Assembly (NCBI RefSeq): GCF_019091085.1
Contig: NZ_JAGXJY010000007.1
Location: 214,874-278,873 of the forward strand
Direction: 5' to 3'
DNA: 64,000 bases
DNA from: Mesorhizobium sp. GbtcB19
Lineage (GTDB): Bacteria > Pseudomonadota > Alphaproteobacteria > Rhizobiales > Rhizobiaceae
A program made the position numbers and the translations under genes. Of the stretch, positions 1-8,295 are shown one piece after another (positions within the stretch are counted from its first letter, which is position 1; each line of letters starts with the position of its first letter). The notes beneath the pieces were generated by a model, which was not told the DNA's origin, ran no database searches, and was given only the letters and a program-made list of their open reading frames with translations.

Positions 1-564
1 CAGGATGATGTCCTTGGCGGTCACGCCTTCCGGCAACTGGCCGTCGACGCGCACCAGCATGTTCTTGGCCTTGCGCTGGATCAGCGTCTGCGTGGCGAGC
101 ACATGCTCGACCTCCGACGTGCCGATACCGTGCGCCAAGGCGCCGAAGGCGCCATGCGTGGAGGTGTGGCTGTCGCCGCACACAATGGTCATGCCGGGCA
201 GCGTGAAACCCTGCTCCGGCCCGATGATGTGGACGATGCCCTGGCGGATATCGTTCTCGGAATAATATTCGATGCCGAAATCCTTGGCGTTCTTGGCCAG
301 CGCCTCGACCTGGATGCGGCTTTCCTCGTTCTTGATGCCGAACTTGCGCTCTGGCGAAGTCGAGACGTTGTGGTCGACCACGGCCAGCGTCTTTTCCGGA
401 TGGCGAACTTTCCTGCCGCTCATGCGCAGGCCTTCGAAGGCCTGCGGGCTGGTGACCTCGTGCACGAGGTGGCGGTCGATATAGAGCAGGCAGGTGCCGT
501 CGTCCTGGCGATCGACCGTATGGTCGTCGAAGATCTTGTCGTAGAGGGTGCGCGGTGCGCTCAT
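1..564 (-). CDS. leuC: 3-isopropylmalate dehydratase large subunit (5' part only)
   Basis: This is the N-terminal 188 codons of the large, Fe-S-carrying subunit of isopropylmalate isomerase, which converts 2-isopropylmalate to 3-isopropylmalate in leucine synthesis. The visible protein opens [17 protein letters not shown] and carries the aconitase-family stretches [20 protein letters not shown] and [20 protein letters not shown]. The cluster-ligand cysteines lie in the part cut off by the window edge. The frame is open to base 1, so the gene continues to the left and is not a pseudogene on this evidence. LeuC near rplS is familiar in rhizobia. Confidence 0.95.
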   Translation of the reverse strand, partial: MSAPRTLYDKIFDDHTVDRQDDGTCLLYIDRHLVHEVTSPQAFEGLRMSGRKVRHPEKTLAVVDHNVSTSPERKFGIKNEESRIQVEALAKNAKDFGIEYYSENDIRQGIVHIIGPEQGFTLPGMTIVCGDSHTSTHGAFGALAHGIGTSEVEHVLATQTLIQRKAKNMLVRVDGQLPEGVTAKDIIL

Positions 565-637
565 GTGCGTAAATCCGTCGATATGAGAATGGGAAAAGCA
601 CGCCGGCAATCCGGCGCGACGACTGCGATCGGTCGGC

Positions 638-754
638 TCAGCTAAGTCGGCTGGTCAGCGCGCCGCAAACGCGCGCGGAGAAACGCGACGGCAGGCGCTT
701 TCTGTCCTGCAGCACGAAACCCTTGTAGGCCGGATCGCTGAAAAGCTTTTCCAT
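638..754 (-). CDS. possible 38-residue small protein upstream of leuC
   Basis: A short frame starts with ATG ([19 protein letters not shown]) and ends in TGA about 75 bases before leuC on the same strand. It is basic, contains one Cys and has no membrane segment. No strong ribosome binding site is visible. It could be a small conserved rhizobial protein, a leader peptide for leuC, or chance; it contains no run of leucine codons as a classic attenuator would. I do not recognise a family. Confidence 0.3.
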   Translation of the reverse strand: MEKLFSDPAYKGFVLQDRKRLPSRFSARVCGALTSRLS

Positions 755-807
755 GGCGGGGTAGATAGCAATGTTTTGGCTTTTCGGCAATTAGCGGCGG
801 GGACCTG

Positions 808-1012
808 GTTTCCTCGCCCCACGAAGTGGGGAGAGGTGGCCCGGCGAAGCCGGGACGGAGAGGGGGCTGCGCAGTGCTCGGATGTATCCGGGCCCGATGC
901 TGCTCCCGAGCTTCAACCCTCAAACGGCTTTGACATCGCGGAGGGCGCCCCCCGCTCCGTCCCGGCTTCGCCGGGCCACCTCTCCCCCGCCTAAAGCGGG
1001 GGCGAGGAACTG
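808..1012. repeat. inverted-repeat intergenic element
   Basis: Two arms face each other. The left arm has ccccacgaagtggggagagg followed by a cggcgaagccg hairpin. The right arm is its near reverse complement and ends in a cccccgcctaaagcggggg hairpin. The arrangement of small hairpins within larger inverted arms matches the RIME-like rhizobial intergenic elements seen elsewhere in the window, but the sequence is a separate variant. Apart from the possible small frame at 638-754, I see nothing else between leuC and the methyltransferase. Confidence 0.7.
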
Positions 1013-1016
1013 GCGC

Positions 1017-1667
1017 TCAAACCACCTCGAACACAAACGTCTTCACCAGCGCTTCCGGATCGCCGATGGCGTAGCAGCGGAACCATGGGCTCTGTTCGAC
1101 GAGCCGCCATTTCCCTGCGCGCTCCAATTCGTCGAACACCGCCTGGAAACCGCCGCTTTCGAAAACCTTGTCGCGCACGGTGAAGATGGCGTGGCCGCCG
1201 CTCTTCGTAATGCGCACCAATTCATGCAGGCCGGCCGCCGGCGCATGGCCGATGGTGAAGACGCCGGTCGAGAAGAAAGCGCGGAAATGCCGGTCGGGCC
1301 AGGGCAGCGGGCCGCCGAGCATTGCTTTCTTCAATTCGTTGTAAGCCGGCTTGTTATCGGCTTGGCGGCTGCCGGCGAGCTTCAGCATGTCGTCGGAAAG
1401 GTCGAGCCCGGCGATGTCGGCATAGCCAAGCGCCTTGAGCGACGGCCCCGATAGCCCCGTGCCGCAGCCGGCATCGAGCAGCGGGCCTTCGCCCGCCGGT
1501 ACGTGCCGCGCCACCCAGGCGGTGATCAGGAACGGCAACAGATAGCCGAGCGAGGCGGTTTCGCCGTCATAGGTCGCTGCCCAGTCGGCATAGGCCTTGG
1601 CCAGGCCTTCCGGCGTATCGGCCGTATAGACGGAATCCAGCGCCGCATTGGCCTTGTCGAAATTCAT
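1017..1667 (-). CDS. class I SAM-dependent methyltransferase
   Basis: The 216-residue protein has a Rossmann-type methyltransferase fold. The glycine-rich SAM-binding motif is LLDAGCGTGLSG, the acidic residue after strand 2 is in IAGLDLSDDML, and a motif II-like segment is GGPLPWPDRHFRAFFSTGVF. The start at 1667 is preferred over one 11 codons upstream because GGAGGAGACGCCC stands directly before it. The substrate cannot be read from the sequence; the family includes small-molecule and ubiquinone-type methyltransferases. It stands alone on the minus strand, downstream of a conserved palindromic repeat, so an operon link to the ABC permease is unlikely. Confidence 0.85.
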   Translation of the reverse strand: MNFDKANAALDSVYTADTPEGLAKAYADWAATYDGETASLGYLLPFLITAWVARHVPAGEGPLLDAGCGTGLSGPSLKALGYADIAGLDLSDDMLKLAGSRQADNKPAYNELKKAMLGGPLPWPDRHFRAFFSTGVFTIGHAPAAGLHELVRITKSGGHAIFTVRDKVFESGGFQAVFDELERAGKWRLVEQSPWFRCYAIGDPEALVKTFVFEVV

Positions 1668-1704
1668 GGGCGTCTCCTCCGCCGTTTGCATGTCGGCCAA
1701 GGTA

Positions 1705-1790
1705 GAGCAATTCCAGGAAAAGTGGGAACCGGTTAGGTTCGGCGCCTTCGCCGGAGCCTTCCGTCCGGAATTGCGTCAAAACAAAGAGAT
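1705..1790. repeat. palindromic intergenic repeat, gcaattcc type (copy 1)
   Basis: The element begins gagcaattccaggaaaagtg and ends ccggaattgcgtcaaaacaa. The gcaattcc and ggaattgc ends are inverted, and a ggcgccttcgccgg hairpin lies between them. A second copy with the same ends is at 60343-60408. Both lie between genes. Confidence 0.75.
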
Positions 1791-1799
1791 GCCAGCCGG

Positions 1800-2612
1800 C
1801 TATTCCTGATGCTGCCGTCGCAGCCGCTGCTCCAGCGCCCTGAGCGCCAGCGACAGGCCGACGGTGAGGATCAGGTAGATATAGGCGACGATCGAATAGG
1901 TCTCGAAGAAGCGAAACGAGCCGGCGGCATAGACCTTGCCGATCTGGGTGATGTCGGCGACGCCGAGCACCGAGACCAGGGAGGAATCCTTGACCATGGC
2001 GACGAAATCGTTGCCGAGCGGCGGCAGGATGGTGCGGATCGCCTGCGGGAACACAATCAGCCGGAAACGCTGCACGCGGCTCAGCCCGAGCGCCTTGGCG
2101 GCCTCGATCTGGCCTTTCTCGACCGACTGGATGCCGGCGCGGAACACTTCCGAGATGAACGCCGAATAGCCGATGGTCAGCGCCATGATGGCGCGCCACA
2201 AAAGCGAGACGTCGCGCACCAGCAGTTCGCCAATCAGGCCGGCGCTTTGCAACGGCGCGGTCAGCGCGTTCCAGGCGGCGACGACGGCCGGCGCGCCGGC
2301 AAAGGCGATCCAGAACAACAGAACCAGGATCGGCACGCCGCGGATGATCTCGACATAGAAGCGAGCGATCTGGCGCAGCCACTGCGATCCCGACAGCGCC
2401 ATCAGCGCGATGCCGAGCCCGAGCGCGGAGGCGAGCGCAAAGGCGACCGCGGTGACGAAAATGGTGATGCCGATGCCCTTGGCGACGGTGGCGAAGACCT
2501 GCGCGTAGAGATCGCTGGAGGCGATGGCGAGCGCCGCGGCGAGCGCAAGGACGAGCGCGGCTGCCAGCCACCAGGGGAATTCGGATTTGGCGGAGGACGC
2601 GGGCGATGCCAT
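1800..2612 (-). CDS. polar amino-acid ABC transporter permease
   Basis: A 270-residue inner-membrane protein of the HisM/GlnP permease family. It has several hydrophobic segments and the cytoplasmic EAA loop near residue 190 (QIEAAKALGLSRVQRFRLIV), which docks the ATPase, followed by FPQAIRTILPPLGNDFVAMVK. The binding protein is upstream on the same strand, separated by a palindromic repeat at 2659-2816. No ATPase gene lies next to the pair, so an ATP-binding subunit must come from elsewhere. The start at 2612 has only a weak ribosome binding site. Amino-acid import is inferred from the family; the exact substrate is unknown. Confidence 0.9.
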   Translation of the reverse strand: MASPASSAKSEFPWWLAAALVLALAAALAIASSDLYAQVFATVAKGIGITIFVTAVAFALASALGLGIALMALSGSQWLRQIARFYVEIIRGVPILVLLFWIAFAGAPAVVAAWNALTAPLQSAGLIGELLVRDVSLLWRAIMALTIGYSAFISEVFRAGIQSVEKGQIEAAKALGLSRVQRFRLIVFPQAIRTILPPLGNDFVAMVKDSSLVSVLGVADITQIGKVYAAGSFRFFETYSIVAYIYLILTVGLSLALRALEQRLRRQHQE

Positions 2613-2658
2613 TAGGCGATGCCGGTGGAGCGGACGTCCCGAGAGGATAGCGCCAAGG

Positions 2659-2816
2659 CCCCCCTCTCTGGCCTGCCGGCCATCTCCCCCTCAAGGGGGG
2701 AGATTAGCAGTTTGAGCTGCTCCGCGCATTCTGCGACGTTGATAGTTGGCGAAAGCCGGCGCGACATCCGATCTCCCTCCTTGAGGGGGAGATGCCCGGC
2801 AGGGCAGAGAGGGGGG
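2659..2816. repeat. RIME-like inverted repeat, ccccctctctgg type (copy 1)
   Basis: Long inverted arms start ccccctctctggcctgccgg and end with the matching gcagggcagagaggggg. Each arm carries a ctccccctcaaggggggag hairpin. The 60-70-base centre resembles, in reverse orientation, the centre of the copy at 37678-37834, so this is a true repeated unit. A diverged relative is at 63755-63928. It separates the binding-protein gene from the permease gene of one transport system. Confidence 0.85.
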
Positions 2817-2881
2817 TGAAGGAATGAGGCCTTTGCGGATTTCGGCCCGCCACTGTCGCGCATCATTGGCAGCAAAAGCGC

Positions 2882-3679
2882 CTACTGCCCCATCTTGTAA
2901 TCAAGGAACCACTTCTTGTTGAGCTTGTCGAACGTGCCGTCCGCCTTCAGCGAGGCGATCGCGGCGTTGACCGGCTTCACCAGGTCCGAGCCCTTCGGGA
3001 AGATGAAGCCGAAATCCTCGGTGCCGAGTGGGCCGCCGATCAGCTTCAGCTTGCCTTCGGAGGCATCGACATAGCCCTTGCCGGCGGTGCCGTCGGTGAG
3101 CACCACGTCGACGTCACCCGTTTTCAGCGCCTGCACGGTCGCGCCGAACGTCTCGAACAGTTTGATGCGCGGGTTCTGCTCGTTGCCGTCGAGCACGCTG
3201 TAGACGGCGGTGTAGAAGGGCGTGGTGCCGGGCTGGGCGCCGATCAGCCCATCCTTGAAGGCGCCAAAACTCTTGGCGTCGGTGAAGCGGCTTTCGTCGC
3301 CGCGCACCAGCATGAACTGCTCCGAGCGCATGTAGGGATCGGAGAAGTCGACCTTCTCCTTGCGGTCGTCCTTGATGGTGATGCCGGTCATGCCGATGTT
3401 GTACTGGTTGTCGGAAACCGCCTGGATCATCGCGTCCCAGGACGTATTCTGGTACTCGACCTTGAAGTTCAGCCGCTTGGCGATCTCGTCCATCGCGTCA
3501 TATTCCCAGCCGATCTGCTTGCCGGTCTTCTTGTCGATGAACTGCAGCGGCGGGTAGGCGTTTTCCGTCACCACCACGACTTTCTTGCCGGCGAGGTCGG
3601 GCAAATTGTCGGCGAGCGCGGCGACTGGCGCGAGAAGGCAGGCCACCATGGCGGCCAGCAGCAATTTCGACTTGGTCAT
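2882..3679 (-). CDS. amino-acid ABC transporter substrate-binding protein
   Basis: A 265-residue periplasmic binding protein of the SBP_bac_3 family. A signal peptide of about 23 residues (MTKSKLLLAAMVACLL, cut after AALA) precedes the mature start DNLPDLAG. The family signatures are YPPLQFIDKKTG near residue 43, IGWEYDAMDEIAKRL, the ligand-binding GMTGITIKDDRKEKVDFSDPY region near residue 98, and GFIFPKGSDL towards the end. It captures a polar solute, probably an amino acid, and hands it to the permease encoded downstream. The ATG is preceded by GGAGATTTGTC. Confidence 0.92.
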   Translation of the reverse strand: MTKSKLLLAAMVACLLAPVAALADNLPDLAGKKVVVVTENAYPPLQFIDKKTGKQIGWEYDAMDEIAKRLNFKVEYQNTSWDAMIQAVSDNQYNIGMTGITIKDDRKEKVDFSDPYMRSEQFMLVRGDESRFTDAKSFGAFKDGLIGAQPGTTPFYTAVYSVLDGNEQNPRIKLFETFGATVQALKTGDVDVVLTDGTAGKGYVDASEGKLKLIGGPLGTEDFGFIFPKGSDLVKPVNAAIASLKADGTFDKLNKKWFLDYKMGQ

Positions 3680-3846
3680 GACAAATCTCCGAAGGTGCGA
3701 CCGCGCTGCAATTTCGCGGCCTAAGAAAATCCGGCGCCGACTTTAGCCTGCCGCAAGCGCCTTGCAAGCCGGTCTGCTGCGACGTTGCGCGCTATACGCA
3801 AATCCAATGCTCTTCGGGGATCGTTTCGAGGATGGCCGTTGCCGGA

Positions 3847-4347
3847 TCAATCCTGATCGGCGGTGGCCTCGCGCAACCCGGCGACCAGCCGTGTCAGCGT
3901 GCCGTGCAGGGCTTTCAGCTCGGCCCGCTCCAGCGGCATGCTGCAACTCAGTCCTTCCTGCACGTCCTTCATCTTCGCCCGCAGCGCCTCGCCCTTGGCG
4001 GTCGGTTCGACCAGAACCCGGCGCTCGTCGGCGGCGTCGCGCCGGCGCGTCACCAAGCCACCCGCTTCCATGCGCTTGATCAACGGCGTCAGCGTCGCCG
4101 AATCGAGGCCAAGTGCCGCGCCGAGCTCGCCGACCGTGCTCGGCGAATGCTGCCACAGCGCCAGCATTGCAAGGTATTGCGGGTAGGTGAGGCCGAGCGG
4201 GTCGAGCAGCGGCCGGTAGAGCTTCGTCATCAGCCCGCTGGCCGAATAGAGCGCGAAGCAGAGCTGCTGGTCGAGGCGTGGCACGGCGATCGCCCCGGCG
4301 TCTTGCGCCGGGGCTTGCTTGGCCATGGTTTCGGTTGTCGTCGTCAT
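3847..4347 (-). CDS. ohrR: MarR-family organic-peroxide sensor (OhrR type)
   Basis: A 166-residue winged-helix repressor. The N-terminal stretch LDQQLCFALYSASGLMTKLY, near residue 25, holds the reactive cysteine that OhrR proteins use to sense organic hydroperoxides. The recognition helix region is VGELGAALGLDSATLTPLIK and the wing is RRRDAADERRVLV. Its ATG overlaps the stop codon of ohr (ATGA), so the two are translationally coupled. Known family members release their operator when the cysteine is oxidised, and the palindrome at 4796-4820 is the likely target, giving autoregulation. A start 7 codons later is possible. Confidence 0.92.
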   Translation of the reverse strand: MTTTTETMAKQAPAQDAGAIAVPRLDQQLCFALYSASGLMTKLYRPLLDPLGLTYPQYLAMLALWQHSPSTVGELGAALGLDSATLTPLIKRMEAGGLVTRRRDAADERRVLVEPTAKGEALRAKMKDVQEGLSCSMPLERAELKALHGTLTRLVAGLREATADQD

Positions 4348-4778
4348 GCTGCCTTTGCCGGAAGCGCCGTGGTGGACAGCGCCACATCGATATTGCCCCG
4401 GATGGCGTTGGAATACGGGCAGATCTTGTGCGCTTCCGATACAAGCGCCTCTGCGCTCGCCTGATCAAGTCCCTTGATCTCGGCCGCCAGCGCGACGCCG
4501 AGGCGGAAGCCGCCCTGGTCGTTCGGGTGGAGGCTCACCGTGGAGCTGACCGAAGCGTCCTCAAGCGGCAGCTTCTGTTGGCGCGCAACGAAGCGCACGG
4601 CGCTCTCGAAGCAGGCCGCGTAGCCGACCGCGAAGAGTTGCTCTGGATTGGTGGCGCCGCCCTTGCCGCCGAGTTCCTTCGGCATCGCCAGATCGACCTT
4701 GAGCAGGCCGTCGCTGGTCTCGCCATGGCCGTTGCGGCCGCCGGTGACATGAGCCTGGGTGCTGTAAAGTGCCGACAT
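4344..4778 (-). CDS. ohr: organic hydroperoxide resistance protein
   Basis: A 144-residue thiol peroxidase of the Ohr/OsmC family that reduces organic and fatty-acid hydroperoxides. The two catalytic cysteines are in VGYAACFESAVRFV near residue 55 and in KICPYSNAIRGN near residue 120. The start at 4778 is chosen over an ATG four codons upstream because GGAGATAAAG sits just before it and the N-terminus MSALYSTQAHVTGGRNG then matches the usual family length. It is the first gene of a two-gene operon with its probable regulator. Confidence 0.96.
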   Translation of the reverse strand: MSALYSTQAHVTGGRNGHGETSDGLLKVDLAMPKELGGKGGATNPEQLFAVGYAACFESAVRFVARQQKLPLEDASVSSTVSLHPNDQGGFRLGVALAAEIKGLDQASAEALVSEAHKICPYSNAIRGNIDVALSTTALPAKAA

Positions 4779-4795
4779 CTTTATCTCCATTTTAT

Positions 4796-4820
4796 TTGTA
4801 CACGATCATTTAGTGTACAA
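4796..4820. promoter_or_regulatory. probable OhrR operator
   Basis: A perfect 8-base inverted repeat, ttgtacac and gtgtacaa, is separated by nine AT-rich bases (gatcattta) and lies 18 bases upstream of the ohr start. Its position and symmetry suit binding by the dimeric OhrR encoded in the same operon. Binding is inferred, not shown. Confidence 0.7.
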
Positions 4821-4885
4821 GATAAATGAATGTCAACGACGGCGGCGTGGTTTTCCCTATGGCGAGCGATCACAACCCGGTGAAA

Positions 4886-4913
4886 ATGAAAAAGGCGGCC
4901 GAAGCCGCCTTTC
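4886..4913 (-). terminator. intrinsic terminator of rplS
   Basis: A perfect 9-base stem (aaaggcggc / gccgccttt) with a 4-base loop lies 24 bases beyond the rplS stop. On the minus strand it is followed by a T-rich stretch (TTTTTCATTTTC). Confidence 0.85.
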
Positions 4914-4936
4914 CAGAACCTATTTCGCCAAAAGCC

Positions 4937-5458
4937 TTATTCAGCCGAAGCAGCCTCGGCGGCGGCCTTCTTCTCGGCGGCTTCCTTGGCGGCCGTCTCG
5001 GCGGCCAGCGCCTGGGCGGCGGCGACCTTCTCGGCCTCGATGCGGGCGCGCTCGGCTGCCAAGGCATCACGCTCTTCGTCGTTCAGCTTGCGGGCGCGGA
5101 CGCCGGTGTTTTCCGAAATGCGGGCCGACTTGCCGCGACGGTCGCGCAGGTAATAGAGCTTGGCGCGGCGCACCTTGCCGCGGCGCACGATCTCGACGCC
5201 TTCGACCATCGGCGAGTAGACCGGGAAAACGCGCTCGACGCCTTCGCCGTAGGAAATCTTGCGTACGGTGAAATTCTCCTGGAAGCCGGAGCCGGAGCGG
5301 GCGATGACGACGCCCTCATAGGCCTGGACGCGGGTGCGGGTGCCTTCGGTGACGCGCACCTGGACGCGCACGGTGTCGCCCGGCTGGAATTCGGGCAGCT
5401 TGCGCTTGGCTTCGATCTTGGCGGCCTGCTCGGCCTCGAGTTGACGGATGAGATCCAT
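4937..5458 (-). CDS. rplS: 50S ribosomal protein L19
   Basis: L19 lies at the interface of the two ribosomal subunits. The first 115 or so residues are a canonical L19: [20 protein letters not shown], then [32 protein letters not shown], and [20 protein letters not shown]. The remaining 50-60 residues are an Ala/Glu/Lys-rich tail, as in many rhizobial L19 proteins, making this 173-residue form longer than the E. coli one (about 115). It is usually linked to trmD; here a gene on the opposite strand lies between them. It is closed by the intrinsic terminator at 4886-4913. Confidence 0.97.
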   Translation of the reverse strand: MDLIRQLEAEQAAKIEAKRKLPEFQPGDTVRVQVRVTEGTRTRVQAYEGVVIARSGSGFQENFTVRKISYGEGVERVFPVYSPMVEGVEIVRRGKVRRAKLYYLRDRRGKSARISENTGVRARKLNDEERDALAAERARIEAEKVAAAQALAAETAAKEAAEKKAAAEAASAE

Positions 5459-5792
5459 CTCAAAAATCCACTTCTTGTTCTTCCGACAGTCAGAGCGTCC
5501 TACGCTCGCCTTGCAGTTCCTATGACCGCTCGGCTATGCCCTTCGGGCAGGGACGACTACACCGCACTTGTTGACGGGTCCAGAAGATCGTTCTTCCGGT
5601 TCGGGCGGGCACATACAGCCATTTTGCCGCTTTGTCACGCCCAAATGCATGTCGCACGGAAGTGTGCGCGGTTCTGGAGCGACGACAGGCATCAAAACGG
5701 GACTTTGCGGCACATTTTTTGCGGCTGATGGCCCCATGACATTGCCGCCGTGCCGGGTTGCGCGCGCCCCGCAAGCTTTCTAAGCGGGGGAA
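5459..5792. other. divergent spacer between rplS and the TSUP gene
   Basis: This 334-base stretch should contain the rplS promoter and leader on the minus strand and the exporter promoter on the plus strand. I see no convincing open frame, strong hairpin or repeat. The rplS start has only a weak purine stretch (aagaagtgga) upstream. Confidence 0.4.
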
Positions 5793-6545
5793 ATGAGTTT
5801 TTTCGATGCCGCCTTGCTCTTTCTCGCGGGTTTTGTCTCCGGCGCGGTCAATGCCGTCGCCGGCGGCGGCACCTTCGTCACCTTCGGCGCCATGACGCTG
5901 GTCGGCGTGCCGCCGATCGTCGCCAACGCCACCTCCTCGGTGACGCAGTTTCCCGGCTATATCACCTCGACGCTCGCCTATCTCGACGACATAAGGCATT
6001 TCTGGCGCCAGGCGCTGCTGCTTTGCGTGATCTCGGCCTTCGGCGCGCTGGCCGGCTCGCTCATCCTGCTTGCGCTCTCCAACCCGTCCTTCCGCGCGCT
6101 GGTGCCCTGGCTGCTGATCGCCGCGACCGCGCTGTTCGCCGCCGGGCCATGGCTGAAGCCGACGGCCGGACCTGAACACCAGGCCTCGGTCGGCTCGCTC
6201 GCCGGATCGCTCGCCCAGTTCGCGACCTCCGTTTATGGCGGCTTTTTCGGCGCCGGCATGGGCGTGATGATGCTCGCCACTCTCGGCCTGACGCAGGCCG
6301 GCGACTACCACAAGCTCAATGCGCTGAAGAATATGCTGGCCGTGGTCATCGCGGCCATCGCCATCCTGGTCTTCGTCACCGGCGGGGTCGTCGCCTGGCC
6401 GCAGGCGATCGTCATGATCCCGGGCGGCGCGCTCGGCGGCTATGCCGGCGTCTGGATCGCCAAGCGCGTGCCGCAGGGCGTGGTGCGCGGCTTCGTCGTC
6501 GCCGTCGGCCTGTTCCTGGCGTTTTACTATTTTACCAAGGGCTGA
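5793..6545 (+). CDS. TSUP (TauE/SafE) family membrane exporter
   Basis: A 250-residue integral membrane protein with a repeated hydrophobic architecture (about eight helices). The N-terminal half has GFVSGAVNAVAGGGTFVTFG and the second half GGFFGAGMGVMMLATLGLTQ and GALGGYAGVWIAKRVPQGVV; these paired glycine-rich stretches are typical of TauE/SafE (former DUF81) transporters. Members export sulfite, sulfoacetate or other organic anions, but the substrate cannot be told here. A GGGGG stretch precedes the ATG. It lies alone on the plus strand between rplS and trmD, which are normally neighbours. Confidence 0.88.
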   Translation: MSFFDAALLFLAGFVSGAVNAVAGGGTFVTFGAMTLVGVPPIVANATSSVTQFPGYITSTLAYLDDIRHFWRQALLLCVISAFGALAGSLILLALSNPSFRALVPWLLIAATALFAAGPWLKPTAGPEHQASVGSLAGSLAQFATSVYGGFFGAGMGVMMLATLGLTQAGDYHKLNALKNMLAVVIAAIAILVFVTGGVVAWPQAIVMIPGGALGGYAGVWIAKRVPQGVVRGFVVAVGLFLAFYYFTKG

Positions 6546-6640
6546 GAACTACGATCCCGAACCGCGGGACCGCGTAAGCGAAAAATGGGTACCGGTTTTC
6601 GGCGCAAGCCTTGGAGATCGGCTGAAACGCCCATCGCGAT

Positions 6641-6823
6641 CGTCATCCATGGGCGGAGCAAGGAGCGAAGCGACGCGCGCAGACCCGAGGATCCATTCCG
6701 TGACGTCGAAGCGCTGCTCACGATGCAGAATTCTGCTCCGCTGCGTTCCACGGCTCAGGTCACGGAATGGATCCCAGGGTCTCCGCGACGCCGCTTCGCG
6801 GCTGCTCCGCCCGGGGATGACGA
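6641..6823. repeat. inverted-repeat element, cgtcatcc type (copy 1)
   Basis: The element opens cgtcatccatgggcggagca and closes with the inverted ggatgacg. Inside are ggatccattccgtgac and its partner cacggaatggatccc, and the small hairpin gcgacgccgcttcgc. Related copies are at 9245-9427, 11169-11326 and 51444-51747. It fills most of the gap between the TSUP gene and trmD. Confidence 0.8.
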
Positions 6824-6906
6824 AGTTGGGAGGCTTCAGCCAATCTCCAGTGTTTGTGCTGACGCTACAGAAATGGTTCGCCGGTTCCGTGAAACGGTGA
6901 ACCGCT

Positions 6907-7602
6907 TTAGCGGGGCGGATCGTTCGCCAGCAGGTCCGGCCGCCGTTCCCTTGTCAGCTTCTCCGCCTCGGCGCGCCGCCATGCGGCAATCTTCTTGTGG
7001 TTGCCGGAGATCAGCACGTCCGGGATTTGCCGGCCCTCGAATTCCTGCGGCCGCGTATAGTGCGGATGCTCGAGCAGGCCGTTCTCGAAACTCTCTTCGT
7101 CGCCCGAGACCGCATTGCCCATGACGCCGGGCAAGAGCCGCACCACGGCGTCGAGCAGCACCAGCGCGGCCGGCTCGCCGCCGGACAGGATGAAATCGCC
7201 GACCGAGACTTCCTCCAGCCCGCGCGCCTCGATCAGCCGCTGGTCGACGCCTTCGAAGCGGCCGCACAGGATCACCGCGCCCGGGCCGTCGGCCAGTTCA
7301 CGCACACGCGCCTGGGTCAACGGCTTGCCGCGTGGGCTCATCAGCAGGCGCGGGCGCGGATCGCCCGGCGGCGAGGCGTGGTCGATCGCCTTGGCCAGCA
7401 CATCGGCGCGCATCACCATGCCGGCGCCGCCGCCGGCCGGCGTGTCGTCGACGGTGCGGTGCTTGTCGGTGGCGAAATCGCGGATCTGGATCGCTTCCAG
7501 CGACCATGTCCCGGCCTCCAGCGCGCGACCGGCCAGCGACAGGCCGAGCGCGCCCGGGAACATCTCCGGATAGAGCGTCAGCACCGAGGCGGCAAAGCTC
7601 AA
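6907..7602 (-). CDS. trmD: tRNA (guanine-37-N1)-methyltransferase
   Basis: TrmD methylates G37 next to the anticodon, preventing +1 frameshifts. The 231-residue protein has the SPOUT knot motifs [36 protein letters not shown] and [20 protein letters not shown], and the N-terminus [14 protein letters not shown]. The start is TTG at 7602, sharing bases with the rimM stop (TTGA) and preceded by a GGGGGCAACC stretch; no ATG fits the conserved N-terminus. It follows rimM on the same strand, as usual. Confidence 0.96.
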   Translation of the reverse strand: MSFAASVLTLYPEMFPGALGLSLAGRALEAGTWSLEAIQIRDFATDKHRTVDDTPAGGGAGMVMRADVLAKAIDHASPPGDPRPRLLMSPRGKPLTQARVRELADGPGAVILCGRFEGVDQRLIEARGLEEVSVGDFILSGGEPAALVLLDAVVRLLPGVMGNAVSGDEESFENGLLEHPHYTRPQEFEGRQIPDVLISGNHKKIAAWRRAEAEKLTRERRPDLLANDPPR

Positions 7603-8198
7603 CGGTTGCCCCCGGCATCCTTCGGTCCGCGCGGCCTGCCTTTCGGGTCGAAGCCGGAACGGCCAGGCGCCGCGCCGTCTTCCTCATCCTCGACCAGGCC
7701 GGCCGCGGGCGGGTTGATCTCGACAAAACCGTCGGCGATCGAGACGTGCGGCACCGCGGCCTGGGTGAACGGGATCAGCACACCCTTGCGGCCGGCAAGC
7801 GTGACGTCGAGGATGTCGCCGCCACCGAAATTATGCACGGCCACGACCTTGCCTATGACGCCGGTATCGTCCCTGACGTCGAGGCCGATGAGATCGGCGT
7901 GATAGAACTCGTCCTCCTCGCCATCGTCCGGTAGCACCGAGCGGTCGACGAAAAGCTCGGTGCCGGCCAAAGCCTCGGCGGCATTGCGGTCACCGACGCC
8001 CTTGAAGCGAACGACGACAACGGTGCCCGCCGGCCTGATATCGTTGATCTGGAAGGCGCGCCCGTCCTTGGCATAAAGCGGGCCGTAATCGGCCAGCGCC
8101 AGCGGATCGCCGGTGAAGGTTTTCACCCTGAGTTCGCCCTTGATGCCGTGGGCGGCACCGATGACGGCCATCTGTACGGGGTTTTCGGGCTTCGACAT
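7599..8198 (-). CDS. rimM: ribosome maturation factor RimM
   Basis: RimM helps assemble the 30S subunit head and binds S19. The 199-residue protein shows the N-terminal RimM domain ([19 protein letters not shown], then [17 protein letters not shown] and [18 protein letters not shown]) and a PRC-barrel C-terminal domain ([34 protein letters not shown]). A charged tail of about 35 residues follows. The start at 8198 is chosen because GGAAGCGCCGCC precedes it; a longer frame exists upstream without support. It is translationally coupled to trmD. rpsP, often next to it, is not in this window. Confidence 0.94.
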   Translation of the reverse strand: MSKPENPVQMAVIGAAHGIKGELRVKTFTGDPLALADYGPLYAKDGRAFQINDIRPAGTVVVVRFKGVGDRNAAEALAGTELFVDRSVLPDDGEEDEFYHADLIGLDVRDDTGVIGKVVAVHNFGGGDILDVTLAGRKGVLIPFTQAAVPHVSIADGFVEINPPAAGLVEDEEDGAAPGRSGFDPKGRPRGPKDAGGNR

Positions 8199-8295
8199 GG
8201 CGGCGCTTCCTTTGCCCTGCTCTATCCCCCTCAATCTGTCATTTCAATGACCGCCTCTTCACCGCTTCCTAACCCGCATGCCGGAAACTGCCGCC

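Noticed and set aside
1..564. Truncated leuC pseudogene
   Set aside because: The frame is intact to the window edge; it is cut only by the window boundary.
6641..6823. Element with inverted ends resembling a small insertion sequence
   Set aside because: There is no transposase frame inside any copy; it is a non-autonomous intergenic repeat at most.
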